Assembly: GCA_011525785.1 (NCBI GenBank)
Contig: WYBT01000049.1
Coordinates: 62,001-126,000, forward strand
Source: Planctomycetaceae bacterium
GTDB taxonomy: Bacteria > Planctomycetota > UBA1135 > GCA-002686595
Direction of reading: 5' to 3'
Length of the DNA: 64,000 nt
The notes below the pieces were generated by a model. It saw only the letters and a list, made by a program, of their open reading frames with translations. It ran no database searches and was not told the DNA's origin. The translations under genes and the position numbers were made by a program. Within the stretch, counting starts at the first letter, position 1; every line of letters starts with the position of its first letter. Positions 47,641-57,118 of the stretch are shown here, one piece after another.

Positions 47641-48978
47641 TCACGGCAGGCGCGTCTGGACGCTCGCTTCGCCGGCCCGCGGCGCGCGCACGCTGAGCGT
47701 CACCTGCGCGCCGGGAGCGGCCGTCAGGAAGGCTCTGAGTCGAAGCGTTTCGCCGCCGCCGACCTGCGGCAGCGTCGCGACGCCGCCGCGGAGCGATGTC
47801 ACCAGCGCAGCTCCGTCGCTCGCGCGCAGCAGCGCAGCCCCGACGAGTTCGGCGCCGCGCGCTTCGAGCGTCGGCGCGCCGGCGGAGTAGCGCTGCACGG
47901 CGAGTTCGCTGGCGCTCGGCAAGCGGCCGAGGTTGCGCAGTTCCAGCTCCACCTGCCACGTGGCGGGATCGAGCGCGCTGGGCGCCTCCGCCAGCAGCTC
48001 GAGCCGCGGCAAGGCCGCCATCAGGCGCAGGCTCGCGGCGCTGGCGTTGCGCGCCAGCGGCAGGATCTCGTCCACGCCCGGCAGCAGCCCTTCACCCGAG
48101 GTGCGCGCCAGCGCCGGCACCGCGAACGCGAACGCGCCGGCTTGCTCGTAGGCGAACGACAGCAGCGAGCCCTCGCGCGCCGCCGCCGTCTCGACGCTCT
48201 CGAGCAGCCCCTCCGAAGCCACGCGCCGCAGCACGCGCACGTCGGCCGCCGGCCAGCCCAGATCGACGCCGCTGCGCGCCTGCGACGCGCTGTAGCGCTG
48301 CACCACCGCGAGGTTGGGCCGGCCGAGCACGAACTCGGCCAGCGCGCGCGACTCCGGTCGCGAGAGCGGGAACGGGCCGCAGCGCTCGAGCGCCAGCGGA
48401 TCCCAGCGCTGCGGGAAGTTGCGGTCGAGCAGCACGCTCTCCTCGGCCTGCGCGACGGCCGGCTCGCCACGCTCGATCGCGCCGAGCACGCGTTCGCGCA
48501 GGTCGGGATTGGCGCACGGCACGACGTACACCACCGCGCGTTCGAGCAGCGCTTGCACCGACTCGTCGCGCGCGTGGTTCTGCACCAGCTCGGCGATCGT
48601 GTGCAGCGCCAGCTCCGTCGCCGCGAGGTCTTCGAGGCCCAGGCCCGCCACGATCAACACGCCCGGACGCCGCGCAAGTTCGAGCCCCTCCTTGCGCGCG
48701 ATCGTCATGACCCACAACTCCGAGCCCGAAGCGCTGCGCCCGAGCGACTCCAGACGCAGGAACTCGGGGTAGGCCGTGTCCAGGGCGCTGAGCGTCACCT
48801 GCAAATCGCGCGGAAGGTAGAAGTGCTGGAGATCGAGCTGAACGCGCACGTCCGCCGGCGCGGTCAGGCGCCGGCCGTCCTGCGCGCGCGCGGGCGGGCT
48901 GGCGAAGAGCAGCGCCGCCGCCCAGCAGGCGACGAACCCGGCCCCCCGCTTGGCCCAGTCGCCGAGCCGCGCGCTCAC
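47641..48978 (-). CDS. Secreted M14-fold protein lacking zinc ligands (pseudo-carboxypeptidase 1)
   Basis: The product has 445 residues from GTG 48978, which overlaps the upstream gene's stop by four bases. A signal peptide covers 1-33 (PPARAQDG). M14 landmarks are GRSASGSELWVMTIA at 80-94, VVYVVPCANPDLRERV at 149-164 and LLDRNFPQ at 183-190. The first zinc motif, normally H-x-x-E after an I-H-G or I-H-A, reads AGLGLEDLAA at 111-120, so neither His nor Glu is at the expected place. The third His position reads VVQRYSAS, with Gln. The expected catalytic Glu region near GAFAFAVPAL has no Glu. It therefore looks like a non-catalytic binding protein. The C-terminal 120 residues are a beta domain. 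Confidence 0.75.
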   Translation of the reverse strand: MSARLGDWAKRGAGFVACWAAALLFASPPARAQDGRRLTAPADVRVQLDLQHFYLPRDLQVTLSALDTAYPEFLRLESLGRSASGSELWVMTIARKEGLELARRPGVLIVAGLGLEDLAATELALHTIAELVQNHARDESVQALLERAVVYVVPCANPDLRERVLGAIERGEPAVAQAEESVLLDRNFPQRWDPLALERCGPFPLSRPESRALAEFVLGRPNLAVVQRYSASQARSGVDLGWPAADVRVLRRVASEGLLESVETAAAREGSLLSFAYEQAGAFAFAVPALARTSGEGLLPGVDEILPLARNASAASLRLMAALPRLELLAEAPSALDPATWQVELELRNLGRLPSASELAVQRYSAGAPTLEARGAELVGAALLRASDGAALVTSLRGGVATLPQVGGGETLRLRAFLTAAPGAQVTLSVRAPRAGEASVQTRLP

Positions 48979-51092
48979 TCGCGCACCTCGCGTTCGAGCG
49001 CCGCGCACCAGCCGCCGCGCGCGCGCAAGGCCAGCGTGGCCGGCGCGGGCGCGAGCACCAGCCACTCGAGCTCGCGCGACAGCTCGCCCGGCGCGAGCGG
49101 GTCCAGACGAACGGCCGCAGGGCCGGCGAGCAGGCGCTGCTCGGGGCCGAGCACGAGCTCCACGCGCAGCGGTTCGACCAGGCTCGAGGCCGCCGACGCA
49201 CGCAAGCTGGTGGGCAGCGCGCCCAGGTTGCGCAGCGTCGCTCGCACGCGGACCACGCCGGCGCTGCGCGTCAGTGCGGTGCTGGCGAACTCCAGGCGCG
49301 GCGCGCCGTCGCACAACTCGCGCACGAACTCCGGCAGGCCCGCGAGCGCGCGCTCGACGCTCGTCGCGGGCGGCGTTTCGACGGTCCACGGCTCGAATCC
49401 GCCCACCCACACCGCGCGGCCGTCGCGCAGGTCCACCGGACGCCAGGCGACGTAGCCCATGCCGTCGCGCTGCTCGTCGAGCCAGCGCGCCCACTCGCGC
49501 TCGGCCTGCGCGCGCCAGCGCTCGTCCCCCGGCGGGTCGCGCAACTCGAAGCGCGCGGGCGTGGTCGGCGAGGCCGGCGCACGCTCGACGCCCGCGCCCC
49601 AGGGCGCGAGCTCCAAGGCCAGCGCGCCGCACGAAACGGCGAACCAATCGAGCGCGGCGCCGGGTGCGTCGACGCCGCGGGCGACACGCAATGCGCTGGG
49701 CGGCCCGAGTTCCCGCGCTGTGAGTTGCGAGAAGCGCGCGCCCAGATGTTCGTACAGAGAGCGATCGGCCGCGCTCCAGCTCTCGATGGCCGGGATGCCG
49801 CCGGGCGTCGCGACGCCGCCGTGCGCGCCCTGCAGCAGCAGCGTTGCGAACACGCGCCGCGTGCGCGTCAGTTCGGCCAGCGCGCGCGCGACCGGCTCGC
49901 TCAGCGGCAGTGCGCCCACGCTGGTGTCCAGCCACGGCCCGACGCGGCCGACCGGGAAGTTGCGATCGAGATCGACGCCGCCCGGCCCGTCTTCGTTGTA
50001 GAGCCCGTCGCCGTCGTCGTCGCGGCCCTCGCGCACGCGCAGGAAGCGCCGCCCCGCGCCCGGCTGCGCCGGGACGACCCAGCGCGGGTCCTCGGCGAAG
50101 GCCCAGGTCCCGTGCGGCGACTCGACCAGCATCTCGAGGATCAAGCCGTCGTCGTCGACATCGTCGGGGCCGTCTTCGTCGAGCGCGCCGTCGCGATCGT
50201 CGTCGACCGGGCGCAGCGTGCGCCCTTCGCTGCGGCCGTCGCGGCGGCACACGTCGAGCGCCTCGACGTTGGCGAACGGCGCCACGATCACACACAGGTC
50301 GGGCCGCAGCTCGCGTGCGTTCGCGGCCAGTTCGCGCGCCACCGCGAGCGCGGCCTCGGCGCCGACCAGCGAGCGGCCGTCGAGCGCGCCGATCACGAGC
50401 AGCGTGCTGCGCTCGGCGGGCGGAAGCGGACCGGGCGCTGCGATCTCGAGCGCGGGCGTCGCGCGCCCGTCGCGGGTCGTGGCGAGGTCGAAGCGGCGCA
50501 CGAACTCGGGCGCGGCGATCTCGAGCGCATCGCACCACAGCGTGGCCTCGCTGACGCTGCGGTAGCCGGGCCGGTAGGCGGGAAGCGGAAGCGCGCTCGC
50601 AGCGCTCGGCGGCGGCGCGCCGGGCTGCGGCGCAGCGTTCTGCGCACCCGGCTGATCTGTGGACTGCGCGCCGGCGGGAGTTCCCTGCGGCGCGGCGCTC
50701 GGCGCGCCAGGGGTCCCGCTCGCCCCTTCAGCGGGCGTTTGCTCAGCCGGCGTCTGCTCAGCCGGTGCTTGCGCGGCGGGCGCTTGCGCGGCGGGCGTTT
50801 GAGCCGCGGGAGTCGCGCCCGCGTCCTGCGCGAGCGGTGCACTCGGAGCCATCGCCGGCGCAGGCGCAGCGCTGGTCGCCTGCGTCACGTCGCCGCCCGC
50901 AGTCGCGGCGCTTCCGCCGGCCTGCGCCGCAGCCAGCGTCGTCGGCGCGCTCGCCGGCGCACCCGCATTCACCGGTGCTTGCACCGGAGTTGGCGCCTGG
51001 GCGCGCGCTTGGGCAGCTCCGAGCACGCCGAACGCTGCCACCAGCGCCCGGCCCAAGTCCCATCGATCCGGCTTGGCGCGCTGCGAACCCAT
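48975..51092 (-). CDS. Secreted M14-fold protein with calcium-loop inserts, lacking zinc ligands (pseudo-carboxypeptidase 2)
   Basis: The product has 705 residues. A signal peptide (1-32, GAAQARAQ) is followed by a long Ala/Pro/Gln linker with repeats. The M14 domain starts at about 180. In the first zinc motif the usual I-H-G-x-E reads ALDGRSLVG, so His and Glu are replaced by Asp and Ser. The third His site reads LLLQGAHGG, with Gln. GVDLDRNFPVG (normally D-L-N-R-N-F) is kept, as is ALELAPWG at the catalytic Glu region. Two acidic loops, DDDRDGALDEDG and DDDGDGLYNEDG, resemble calcium-binding inserts known in planctomycete M14 proteins. A C-terminal beta domain of about 200 residues follows. 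It is coupled to the next gene by a four-base overlap. Confidence 0.78.
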   Translation of the reverse strand: MGSQRAKPDRWDLGRALVAAFGVLGAAQARAQAPTPVQAPVNAGAPASAPTTLAAAQAGGSAATAGGDVTQATSAAPAPAMAPSAPLAQDAGATPAAQTPAAQAPAAQAPAEQTPAEQTPAEGASGTPGAPSAAPQGTPAGAQSTDQPGAQNAAPQPGAPPPSAASALPLPAYRPGYRSVSEATLWCDALEIAAPEFVRRFDLATTRDGRATPALEIAAPGPLPPAERSTLLVIGALDGRSLVGAEAALAVARELAANARELRPDLCVIVAPFANVEALDVCRRDGRSEGRTLRPVDDDRDGALDEDGPDDVDDDGLILEMLVESPHGTWAFAEDPRWVVPAQPGAGRRFLRVREGRDDDGDGLYNEDGPGGVDLDRNFPVGRVGPWLDTSVGALPLSEPVARALAELTRTRRVFATLLLQGAHGGVATPGGIPAIESWSAADRSLYEHLGARFSQLTARELGPPSALRVARGVDAPGAALDWFAVSCGALALELAPWGAGVERAPASPTTPARFELRDPPGDERWRAQAEREWARWLDEQRDGMGYVAWRPVDLRDGRAVWVGGFEPWTVETPPATSVERALAGLPEFVRELCDGAPRLEFASTALTRSAGVVRVRATLRNLGALPTSLRASAASSLVEPLRVELVLGPEQRLLAGPAAVRLDPLAPGELSRELEWLVLAPAPATLALRARGGWCAALEREVRE
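50731..50805 (-). repeat. Five 15-base tandem units encoding PAAQA/PAEQT
   Basis: Five diverged 15-base units run from 50731 to 50805 in the linker of the M14-like gene. They encode the pentapeptides PAAQA, PAAQA, PAEQT, PAEQT and the start of a further PAE. They form an extended, probably flexible spacer. Confidence 0.8.
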
Positions 51093-51142
51093 CGTGCGCA
51101 GATCTTATCGACCGGCGCCCCGCCCGTTCCGAGCCGCGCGCA

Positions 51143-54100
51143 TCATGAAGCTGGCGTCACCTCGACCGCGCTGGTCGGCGGCGGCTGGGGCACGAGTTCG
51201 ACGATGCGCTCGACCGCGCGCTCGCCCTGCTCGGTGTCGCCGTCTTCCTGCTCGGCCGCGTCGCGCGCCTGCGCCGCCGCCTGGGCGTTGCCCGCCGCGT
51301 CCGGCACGAAGCGATCGACGTCTTCGAACTGCACCGCGACCCAGGTCGACACGCCCTTGGTCTCCATGGTGATGCCGTACAGGCGATTGCAGGCCGCCAT
51401 GGTGCCCTTGTTGTGTGTCACGACCACGAACTGCGTGTCGCGCCGGAAGCCCTCGACCATGGCGAGGAAGCGGCCAACGTTGGCGTCGTCGAGCGCGGCG
51501 TCGACTTCGTCGAGCACGCAGAACGGGCTGGGGCGCGAGCGGAACACGGCGAAGAGCAGCGCCAGCGCGGTCATGGTGCGCTGACCGCCGGAGAGCATGC
51601 TGATCGGCAGCATCTCGCGCCCCGGAGGCCGCGCGACGATGTCGATGCCGGCCTCGAGCGGATCGACGCCTTGCGCCAGCTCCAGGTCCGCCTTGCCGCC
51701 GCCGAACAGCTGGCGGAAGAGCGTCTGGAAGTGCTCGCGCACCTGCGCGAAGGTCTCGAGGAACAGGCGCATGCTCTCCTGGTTCAAGTGCGCCAGCGCG
51801 TCGCCCAGGGCGCGGCGCGACTCGTCGAGGTCCTTGCGCTGCGTGGAGAGGAACTCGTAGCGCTGCGAAGCCTCGGCCAGCTCGGCCACGGCCTCGGTGT
51901 TGACCGGACCGATCGCGTCGAGCCGACGCTTGTGCTCGGCCACCTCCTGCTCGAGCGCGTCGAGCGCGCCCAAGAGGCCCAGCTCCGCTTCGGGCTCGAA
52001 GTCGGCGAGCAGTTGCTCCTCGCTCTGCGCCAGGTCCTCCTGCGCGCGAACGGCCAGCTCCGAGCAGGTCATCTCGATGCGTTGCGCGTCCAGGCGCTGC
52101 GCGGAGAGTTGTCCGGCGAGCGACTCGATCTCGCGCGTGACCGCGTCGACGCGCTGGCGGAAGACCTGCACGGCTTCGCGGCCGGCGCGCTCGGCCGTGC
52201 GCAGCTCGTCGTGGCGCTGCTCGGCTTGCGCGCGCTCGATCAGCAACGCGTCGCCGCGCTCGCGCACTTCACGCGCCTCGAGCACCGCCGCTTCTGCGTT
52301 CTGAGCATGCTCGCCGGCGAGCCGCCGCGCACGCTCGAGTTCGAGCCGCGCGCTCTCGCAGTGGCGCTCGAGATCGCGCACGCGCTGGCTGGCGGCGTTG
52401 AACTCCGAGCTGGCGCGCGCGAGTTCGACCTGCGCGCGGCCGTCCTGGCGCTGCAACTCGTCGATCCGCGAGTCGAGCGCCTGGCGCTGGCGTTCGAATT
52501 CCTGGAGCTGCGCATTCTCGCGTTCGAAGGCCGCCGAGCTCTCGCCCAGCCGCTCGCTCGCGCCGCGCAGGTCGCCTTCCATGCGCGCCTCTTCGCGGGC
52601 GAGCGTCTCGCGCTCGCGCTCGAGCACGGCCAGCGAGCGCTCCGTGTCGGCCAGCCGGGCGCGCGCAGTCTGTTCGAGCGCGCGCGCTTCGGCGGCCGCC
52701 ATGCGAGCACGCTCGAGCGCGCTCTGCGTCTCGCTGCGCACCTGCGACAGGCGCTTGCGCTCGGCTGCCAGTCGCTCGAGGCCCTGCACGTCCTGCGCGA
52801 GCTGCGCATCGAGCGCGACGCGCTCGCGTTCGAGTTCGGCGGCGAAGGCGCGGCGGCCCACTGCGCCCTGCGTCATCTCGCGGTGACCGCCGAGCACGCC
52901 CGCTGCGCTGACCAGGTCGCCCGAGGGTGTCACGAAGCGCCACTGCGGATGCTCGGCGACGAGTTCGACCGCGCGCGCGAGGCTCTCGACCAGCAGCACG
53001 TCGCCGATCAGCCACTGCGCCAGCGGCGCGAAGTCGGCGCTGACCTCGAGCAGCTCGCTCAAGCGTCGCGCGCCGCTCAGCTCGGGCGCGAGCTCCAGCG
53101 TGCGCGCCTTGTTCGACAGTCCCAGCGGCGTGTACGCGCGCACCACGCCCGAGCGCTTCTCGCCCAGCCAGGCGACCATGCGTGCGGCGAGTTCGGCGCT
53201 CTGCGCCACCAGTCCCAGCGCCGCCGGCCCCAGCGCGGCGTCGAGCGCGCGCGCGTGTTCGGTCGAGATGCGCAGGTGGTCGGCCACGACCCCGCGCAGG
53301 TCCTGCGGCGCGCACGGGCCGCTGCCCTTCTTGACGCTGTCGAGCAAACTGCGCGCGCCCGCCTCGTAGCTCGCGCGCTCGTGCTCGAGGTCGCGCAGGC
53401 CGTCGATGCGCGCCACCAGCCGCGCGCGCTCGATCTCGCGCTTGGACTTGTCGCTGCGCAGCACCTGCTCCTCGCGCTCGAGCGCGCTCCAGGCCTCGGC
53501 GGTCTCCCGTACGCGCTGCTCGGCCTCGCCGTGCTCGGACTGGCACTGCACGCCGCGCGCCTGCGCCGCGCCCAGTTCGCCGCGCAGGCCGTCGACCTGT
53601 GCGCGCGCCTCGTCGAGGCGGCTCTGCAGCCGCGAGGTGCGCTCGAGCAGCGCCGGGCGCGAGGACTCCAGGTGCTTGAGCTGGTTCTGCGAGGAGGTGC
53701 GCTCGTGCAGGAGGCCCAGCACGACGCGGTTCTGCTGTTCGCTGCGCGCGCGCAGTTCGCGCTGCTTGGCGCGCTCTTCGCTCAAAGTCTGCTGCAACGC
53801 CGCAGCGCTCTCCTTGGCCTGCGCGGTCGCGCCTTGCGCGGCAGTCGCGGCCTGGCGGCTGGAGTCGAGCTCCGCCTCGCGCACTTCCAGCGCGCTGGCG
53901 AGTTCGAGCGCGCGCGCGCCCTCGTCGGCGCCGGAGGCCTTGAGCGTCTTGATGCGCGCCAAGAGCTGCGCGTGACGTTCGTCGCAGGCGCGCACTTCGC
54001 CCGCCAGACGCGCCACTTCGCCGGCGAGGCGGTCGACCTCGCCGCTCAGCGCCACCTGCTCGCGCTCGCGCGCGGCGGCGTCGCCCTCTTCGTCCGTGCG

Positions 54101-54883
54101 CAGCCGGCGCAACTCGTCGGCGCGCGACTCGAGCTCTTCGATCGCGATCTGCACCGCGCCCAGCGCGCGGCGCTGCTCGAACAGCTTGTGCTTGAGGAAG
54201 CGCGCGCGCCCCGTGCGCCAAGCCTCGCGCGCCTCGACGAAGCGCTCGGCCTTGCCGGCCTGGATCTTGAGCGAGCGCACGCGCGTCGCCAGCTCCTTGA
54301 GCACGTCGTCGACGCGCAACAGGTCGGCCTCGACGCGTTTGAGCTTCTGCTCGGTCTCCTTGCGCCGCATCTTGTAGCGGCTGACCCCCGCGGCCTCCTC
54401 GAAGATCGCGCGCCGGTCGAGCGGGTTGGCCGACAGCACCGCGTCGATCTTGCCCTGCTCGAGCACCGCGTAGCCGCGGCTCCCAAGGCCCGTGTCGAAC
54501 AGCATGTCGCGCACGTCCTTGAGGCGCACGCGCTCGCCGTTGATCAAGTACTCGCCTTCGCCGGTGCGGAACACGCGGCGCGTGATCGCGACCTCGGCGC
54601 CCTGTCCGGGGATCGCGCCACCGGAGTTGTCGAGCACCATCGTGACCTCGGCGACGTTCATGGGCGGCCGCGAGACCGAGCCCTTGAAGATCACGTCGCT
54701 CATCTCGCCGCCGCGCATCGAGGTCGGGCGCGTCTCGCCCAGCACCCAGCGCACCGAGTCGACCACGTTCGACTTGCCGCAGCCGTTGGGCCCGACGATG
54801 CCGGTGAACGAAGGCTCGAAGGACAGCACCGTGCGGTCCGCGAAGGACTTGAATCCGAACAGTTCCAGGCGTTGGAGTCGCAT
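51143..54883 (-). CDS. smc: Chromosome segregation SMC protein
   Basis: The product has 1246 residues, typical for SMC. N-terminal ATPase: LELFGFKSFADRT, Walker A GPNGCGKSN at about 32-40, GVSRYKMRRKE. Two long coiled coils flank a hinge at about 520-680 (LRGVVADHLRISTEHARALD; WLIGDVLLVESLARAVELV). The C-terminal half-ATPase has signature MLSGGQRTMTALALLFAVF and Walker B PFCVLDEVDAALDD followed by the D-loop and FVVVTHNKGTMAACNRLYG. It compacts and segregates the chromosome. ScpA and ScpB genes are not in this window. It lies between the ATP-cone gene (51 bases upstream) and the M14-like pair (50 bases downstream) on the same strand. Confidence 0.97.
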   Translation of the reverse strand: MRLQRLELFGFKSFADRTVLSFEPSFTGIVGPNGCGKSNVVDSVRWVLGETRPTSMRGGEMSDVIFKGSVSRPPMNVAEVTMVLDNSGGAIPGQGAEVAITRRVFRTGEGEYLINGERVRLKDVRDMLFDTGLGSRGYAVLEQGKIDAVLSANPLDRRAIFEEAAGVSRYKMRRKETEQKLKRVEADLLRVDDVLKELATRVRSLKIQAGKAERFVEAREAWRTGRARFLKHKLFEQRRALGAVQIAIEELESRADELRRLRTDEEGDAAAREREQVALSGEVDRLAGEVARLAGEVRACDERHAQLLARIKTLKASGADEGARALELASALEVREAELDSSRQAATAAQGATAQAKESAAALQQTLSEERAKQRELRARSEQQNRVVLGLLHERTSSQNQLKHLESSRPALLERTSRLQSRLDEARAQVDGLRGELGAAQARGVQCQSEHGEAEQRVRETAEAWSALEREEQVLRSDKSKREIERARLVARIDGLRDLEHERASYEAGARSLLDSVKKGSGPCAPQDLRGVVADHLRISTEHARALDAALGPAALGLVAQSAELAARMVAWLGEKRSGVVRAYTPLGLSNKARTLELAPELSGARRLSELLEVSADFAPLAQWLIGDVLLVESLARAVELVAEHPQWRFVTPSGDLVSAAGVLGGHREMTQGAVGRRAFAAELERERVALDAQLAQDVQGLERLAAERKRLSQVRSETQSALERARMAAAEARALEQTARARLADTERSLAVLERERETLAREEARMEGDLRGASERLGESSAAFERENAQLQEFERQRQALDSRIDELQRQDGRAQVELARASSEFNAASQRVRDLERHCESARLELERARRLAGEHAQNAEAAVLEAREVRERGDALLIERAQAEQRHDELRTAERAGREAVQVFRQRVDAVTREIESLAGQLSAQRLDAQRIEMTCSELAVRAQEDLAQSEEQLLADFEPEAELGLLGALDALEQEVAEHKRRLDAIGPVNTEAVAELAEASQRYEFLSTQRKDLDESRRALGDALAHLNQESMRLFLETFAQVREHFQTLFRQLFGGGKADLELAQGVDPLEAGIDIVARPPGREMLPISMLSGGQRTMTALALLFAVFRSRPSPFCVLDEVDAALDDANVGRFLAMVEGFRRDTQFVVVTHNKGTMAACNRLYGITMETKGVSTWVAVQFEDVDRFVPDAAGNAQAAAQARDAAEQEDGDTEQGERAVERIVELVPQPPPTSAVEVTPAS

Positions 54884-54934
54884 GTCTCGAAGAAAAGGCC
54901 GGAGAAAAGGCCCGAGAAGAGGCCAGCGGCGCGC

Positions 54935-57118
54935 TCAGGCGCCGCGTGAAGTGCGCTGCGGACGGCGCCCGGCGGAGAGCTCCGCGCGCTGTTGAGCATC
55001 GAGCGCGGGCAGCGCGCTGAACAGTCCGGCGCCGCCCTCGCCGGCGGGCGAGCGCGCGTCGTCGAGTTCCTCGTCGCGGCGCGTCAGCAGGCGATCGAAG
55101 CGCGCCCAGGCTTCGGCCGAGGCGACGCCCGTGCGCCGCGCGGGGTCGATCGGCAGGGGCTGCAGCGCGCCGGCGGCGAGCGTGGAGAGCGCGACGGCCT
55201 CGGCCTCCCACGGCACCCGTCCGGGAGCGGGTGTCAGGCGCCAGCCGTCGCTGTAGGGCGCGAGCGGATTCACGCCCGCGCCGACGCGGTCGCCGAAGAG
55301 CAGGCGCTGGGCGTGCTGCGGAAGCTCGGCGTCCAGGCGCGCAAAGCGCACCGCCGCGCGCTCGCCGAAGTGCGGGTCCACGTCGACCGACAGGCGCAAC
55401 GGCGAGGCGTAGCGGCGCGCAGCGTCGCCGATCAGCCCCAGCACGCGCGCGCCCTGATCGGGACGCAGTTCGCCGTCGCCCAGGTACGCGAGCATCTCGC
55501 GCAGGCCGACCGGCGCGAGCACGAAGTGCGCGCGGGCTCGCAGGGCGCCGTGACGCGCGCCGCCGACGCGCTGGCGGAACTGCGAGAGCTCGTCGAGCAC
55601 GCGCACGCCCGAGTGCACCGCGGCGCTGAGCAGCTCGAGCGCGCGGTCCTCGCGCCACGGCCCGGCGCGCAACGCCAGGCGCGGCAGGTTGAGCGCCACG
55701 GCGCCGCCGCAGGCGATCGCGCCGCGCTCGCCGCGTCCGCGGAACAGTCCCGGCCCGACGCAGCTCCAGGTGTCGTCGCCCCAGGTCGGCGTGACGCGCC
55801 CCAGCGTGAGCGCGCGCTCCAATCGGGCGGCGAAGGGCTCGTCGCGCCGCGCGTGCTCGACCAGCGCGTGCAGGTCCTCGCGCGCGAGGAACAGCCGCGC
55901 GCCGCAGGGGCCGAGCGCCGGGTCGATCAGCTCCTCGATCAGACGCTCGAGCAGGACCGGGCCGCGCGCGCCCAGTTCGCCGAGCGCGAGGTCGATGCGC
56001 CGGCCCGCGGCGTTCGAAGCCGCCGCCAATGCACGCAGCCACGCGCCCAGCGCCGACCAGCCCGAAGTCGATCCGGCGCCCGCGGGCGCGGCGCTGCGCG
56101 GTCCGCCGGCCAGCGCGGCGATCCAAGGCGCGCTCTGCTCGAGCACCAGCCCCACGGCGCTGCCGTGTGCGAGTTCCACGATCTCGTTCAACAGCTCGAA
56201 CGCGCCGCCGGCGCTGGGCTGCGCCGAGGCGATCAGATCGAGCGGCACTCCCAGCGTCAGCGGCAGGTGCGGCGCGCCCAGGTTCACGACGTGCAGGTCA
56301 CCGGCGAGGTGCGCGGCGGCGCCGTCGGCCGAGAGCACTTCGTCAGGAGCGAATCGGCGCAGCACTTCGGCGGACAGGCGCGCGTCGGCGCGGCGCTCGG
56401 CCAGCGCCTCGCCCGAGACGGGACGCGCCGGATCGAGCGCGGCCAGCGGCTCGGCGAGCAGCGCGCGCAGATCGTAGGCCGGCAGCCCGTAGGCCACCTG
56501 ACGACGCAACGCTGCCGCGAGACCGAGAGTGACCAGTTCGTTGTCGACCAGCTCGCGCACCAGCGCGGTCGAGATGCGCTTGAGCCCGGCCGCGAACACG
56601 CGCTCCTCGACCGCGGCGGCGACGCGCTCGGCCGTGTCGCGCGGAAGCTGCGCTTCGTTGATCAGCGCGGCAGTGATGCGCCCCTTGCTCCAGGCCAGCG
56701 TGCGTTCGGGGGTCTGGACTTCGATGCGCTGGCGCGCCGATGCGCCGCCGGGCGAACTCGAAGCGTGCACCGCCAAGGCCTCGCGCGCCCGCGCGCGGCG
56801 GTCGCGATAGAGGATGTAGGCCTTGGCGACGTTGGCGCGGCCCAGCTCGATCAGGGCCTGCTCGACCAGGTCCTGGATCTCCTCGATGTCGGGCGCGGCC
56901 TCGGCCATGCGCGCGGCGCCGGTTCGCGTGCTGGCTGCGTCGGCGTTCGCGGGATAGCGATTGTCCAGCGTGAGCTCGACCACGCTGGCGATCTCGCGCG
57001 CGAAGCCCGCGTCCTGCTCGCCGACCGCCGCCAGCGCCTTGGCCACCGCGGCTTCGATCTTGCGCGCGTCGAACGGCGCCTCGCGCCCATCGCGCTTGCG
57101 AACGCGGCTAGGCGCCAT
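54935..57118 (-). CDS. ATP-cone protein with degenerate class III ribonucleotide-reductase-like core
   Basis: The product has 727 residues. Residues 4-105 are an ATP-cone (VRKRDGREAPFDARKIEAAV; IQDLVEQALIELGRANVAKAY ILYRDRR). A second cone-like unit lies at about 128-215. The rest resembles NrdD: an H-L-A-G-D-L-H-V-V-N-L segment, ELLNEIVELAHG, and IACGGAVALNLPRLALRAG, matching the T-I-N-L-P-R motif of class III reductases. A nearby Cys (TWSCVGPG) may correspond to the thiyl-radical site. The C-terminal zinc site and the glycyl-radical motif (R-V-C-G-Y) are absent; the protein ends in low-complexity Arg/Ser. It overlaps nrdR by 11 bases. It is more likely a nucleotide-binding regulator or scaffold than an active reductase. 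Confidence 0.72.
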   Translation of the reverse strand: MAPSRVRKRDGREAPFDARKIEAAVAKALAAVGEQDAGFAREIASVVELTLDNRYPANADAASTRTGAARMAEAAPDIEEIQDLVEQALIELGRANVAKAYILYRDRRARAREALAVHASSSPGGASARQRIEVQTPERTLAWSKGRITAALINEAQLPRDTAERVAAAVEERVFAAGLKRISTALVRELVDNELVTLGLAAALRRQVAYGLPAYDLRALLAEPLAALDPARPVSGEALAERRADARLSAEVLRRFAPDEVLSADGAAAHLAGDLHVVNLGAPHLPLTLGVPLDLIASAQPSAGGAFELLNEIVELAHGSAVGLVLEQSAPWIAALAGGPRSAAPAGAGSTSGWSALGAWLRALAAASNAAGRRIDLALGELGARGPVLLERLIEELIDPALGPCGARLFLAREDLHALVEHARRDEPFAARLERALTLGRVTPTWGDDTWSCVGPGLFRGRGERGAIACGGAVALNLPRLALRAGPWREDRALELLSAAVHSGVRVLDELSQFRQRVGGARHGALRARAHFVLAPVGLREMLAYLGDGELRPDQGARVLGLIGDAARRYASPLRLSVDVDPHFGERAAVRFARLDAELPQHAQRLLFGDRVGAGVNPLAPYSDGWRLTPAPGRVPWEAEAVALSTLAAGALQPLPIDPARRTGVASAEAWARFDRLLTRRDEELDDARSPAGEGGAGLFSALPALDAQQRAELSAGRRPQRTSRGA

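Noticed and set aside
51413-54949. Open frame of more than 1100 codons on the + strand opposite smc
   Set aside because: It is antisense to a fully motif-supported SMC protein and shows only Arg/Ala/Leu-rich composition, a by-product of high GC content.
54935-57118. Functional anaerobic ribonucleotide reductase (nrdD)
   Set aside because: The glycyl-radical motif and C-terminal zinc cysteines are absent, so the name would mislead.
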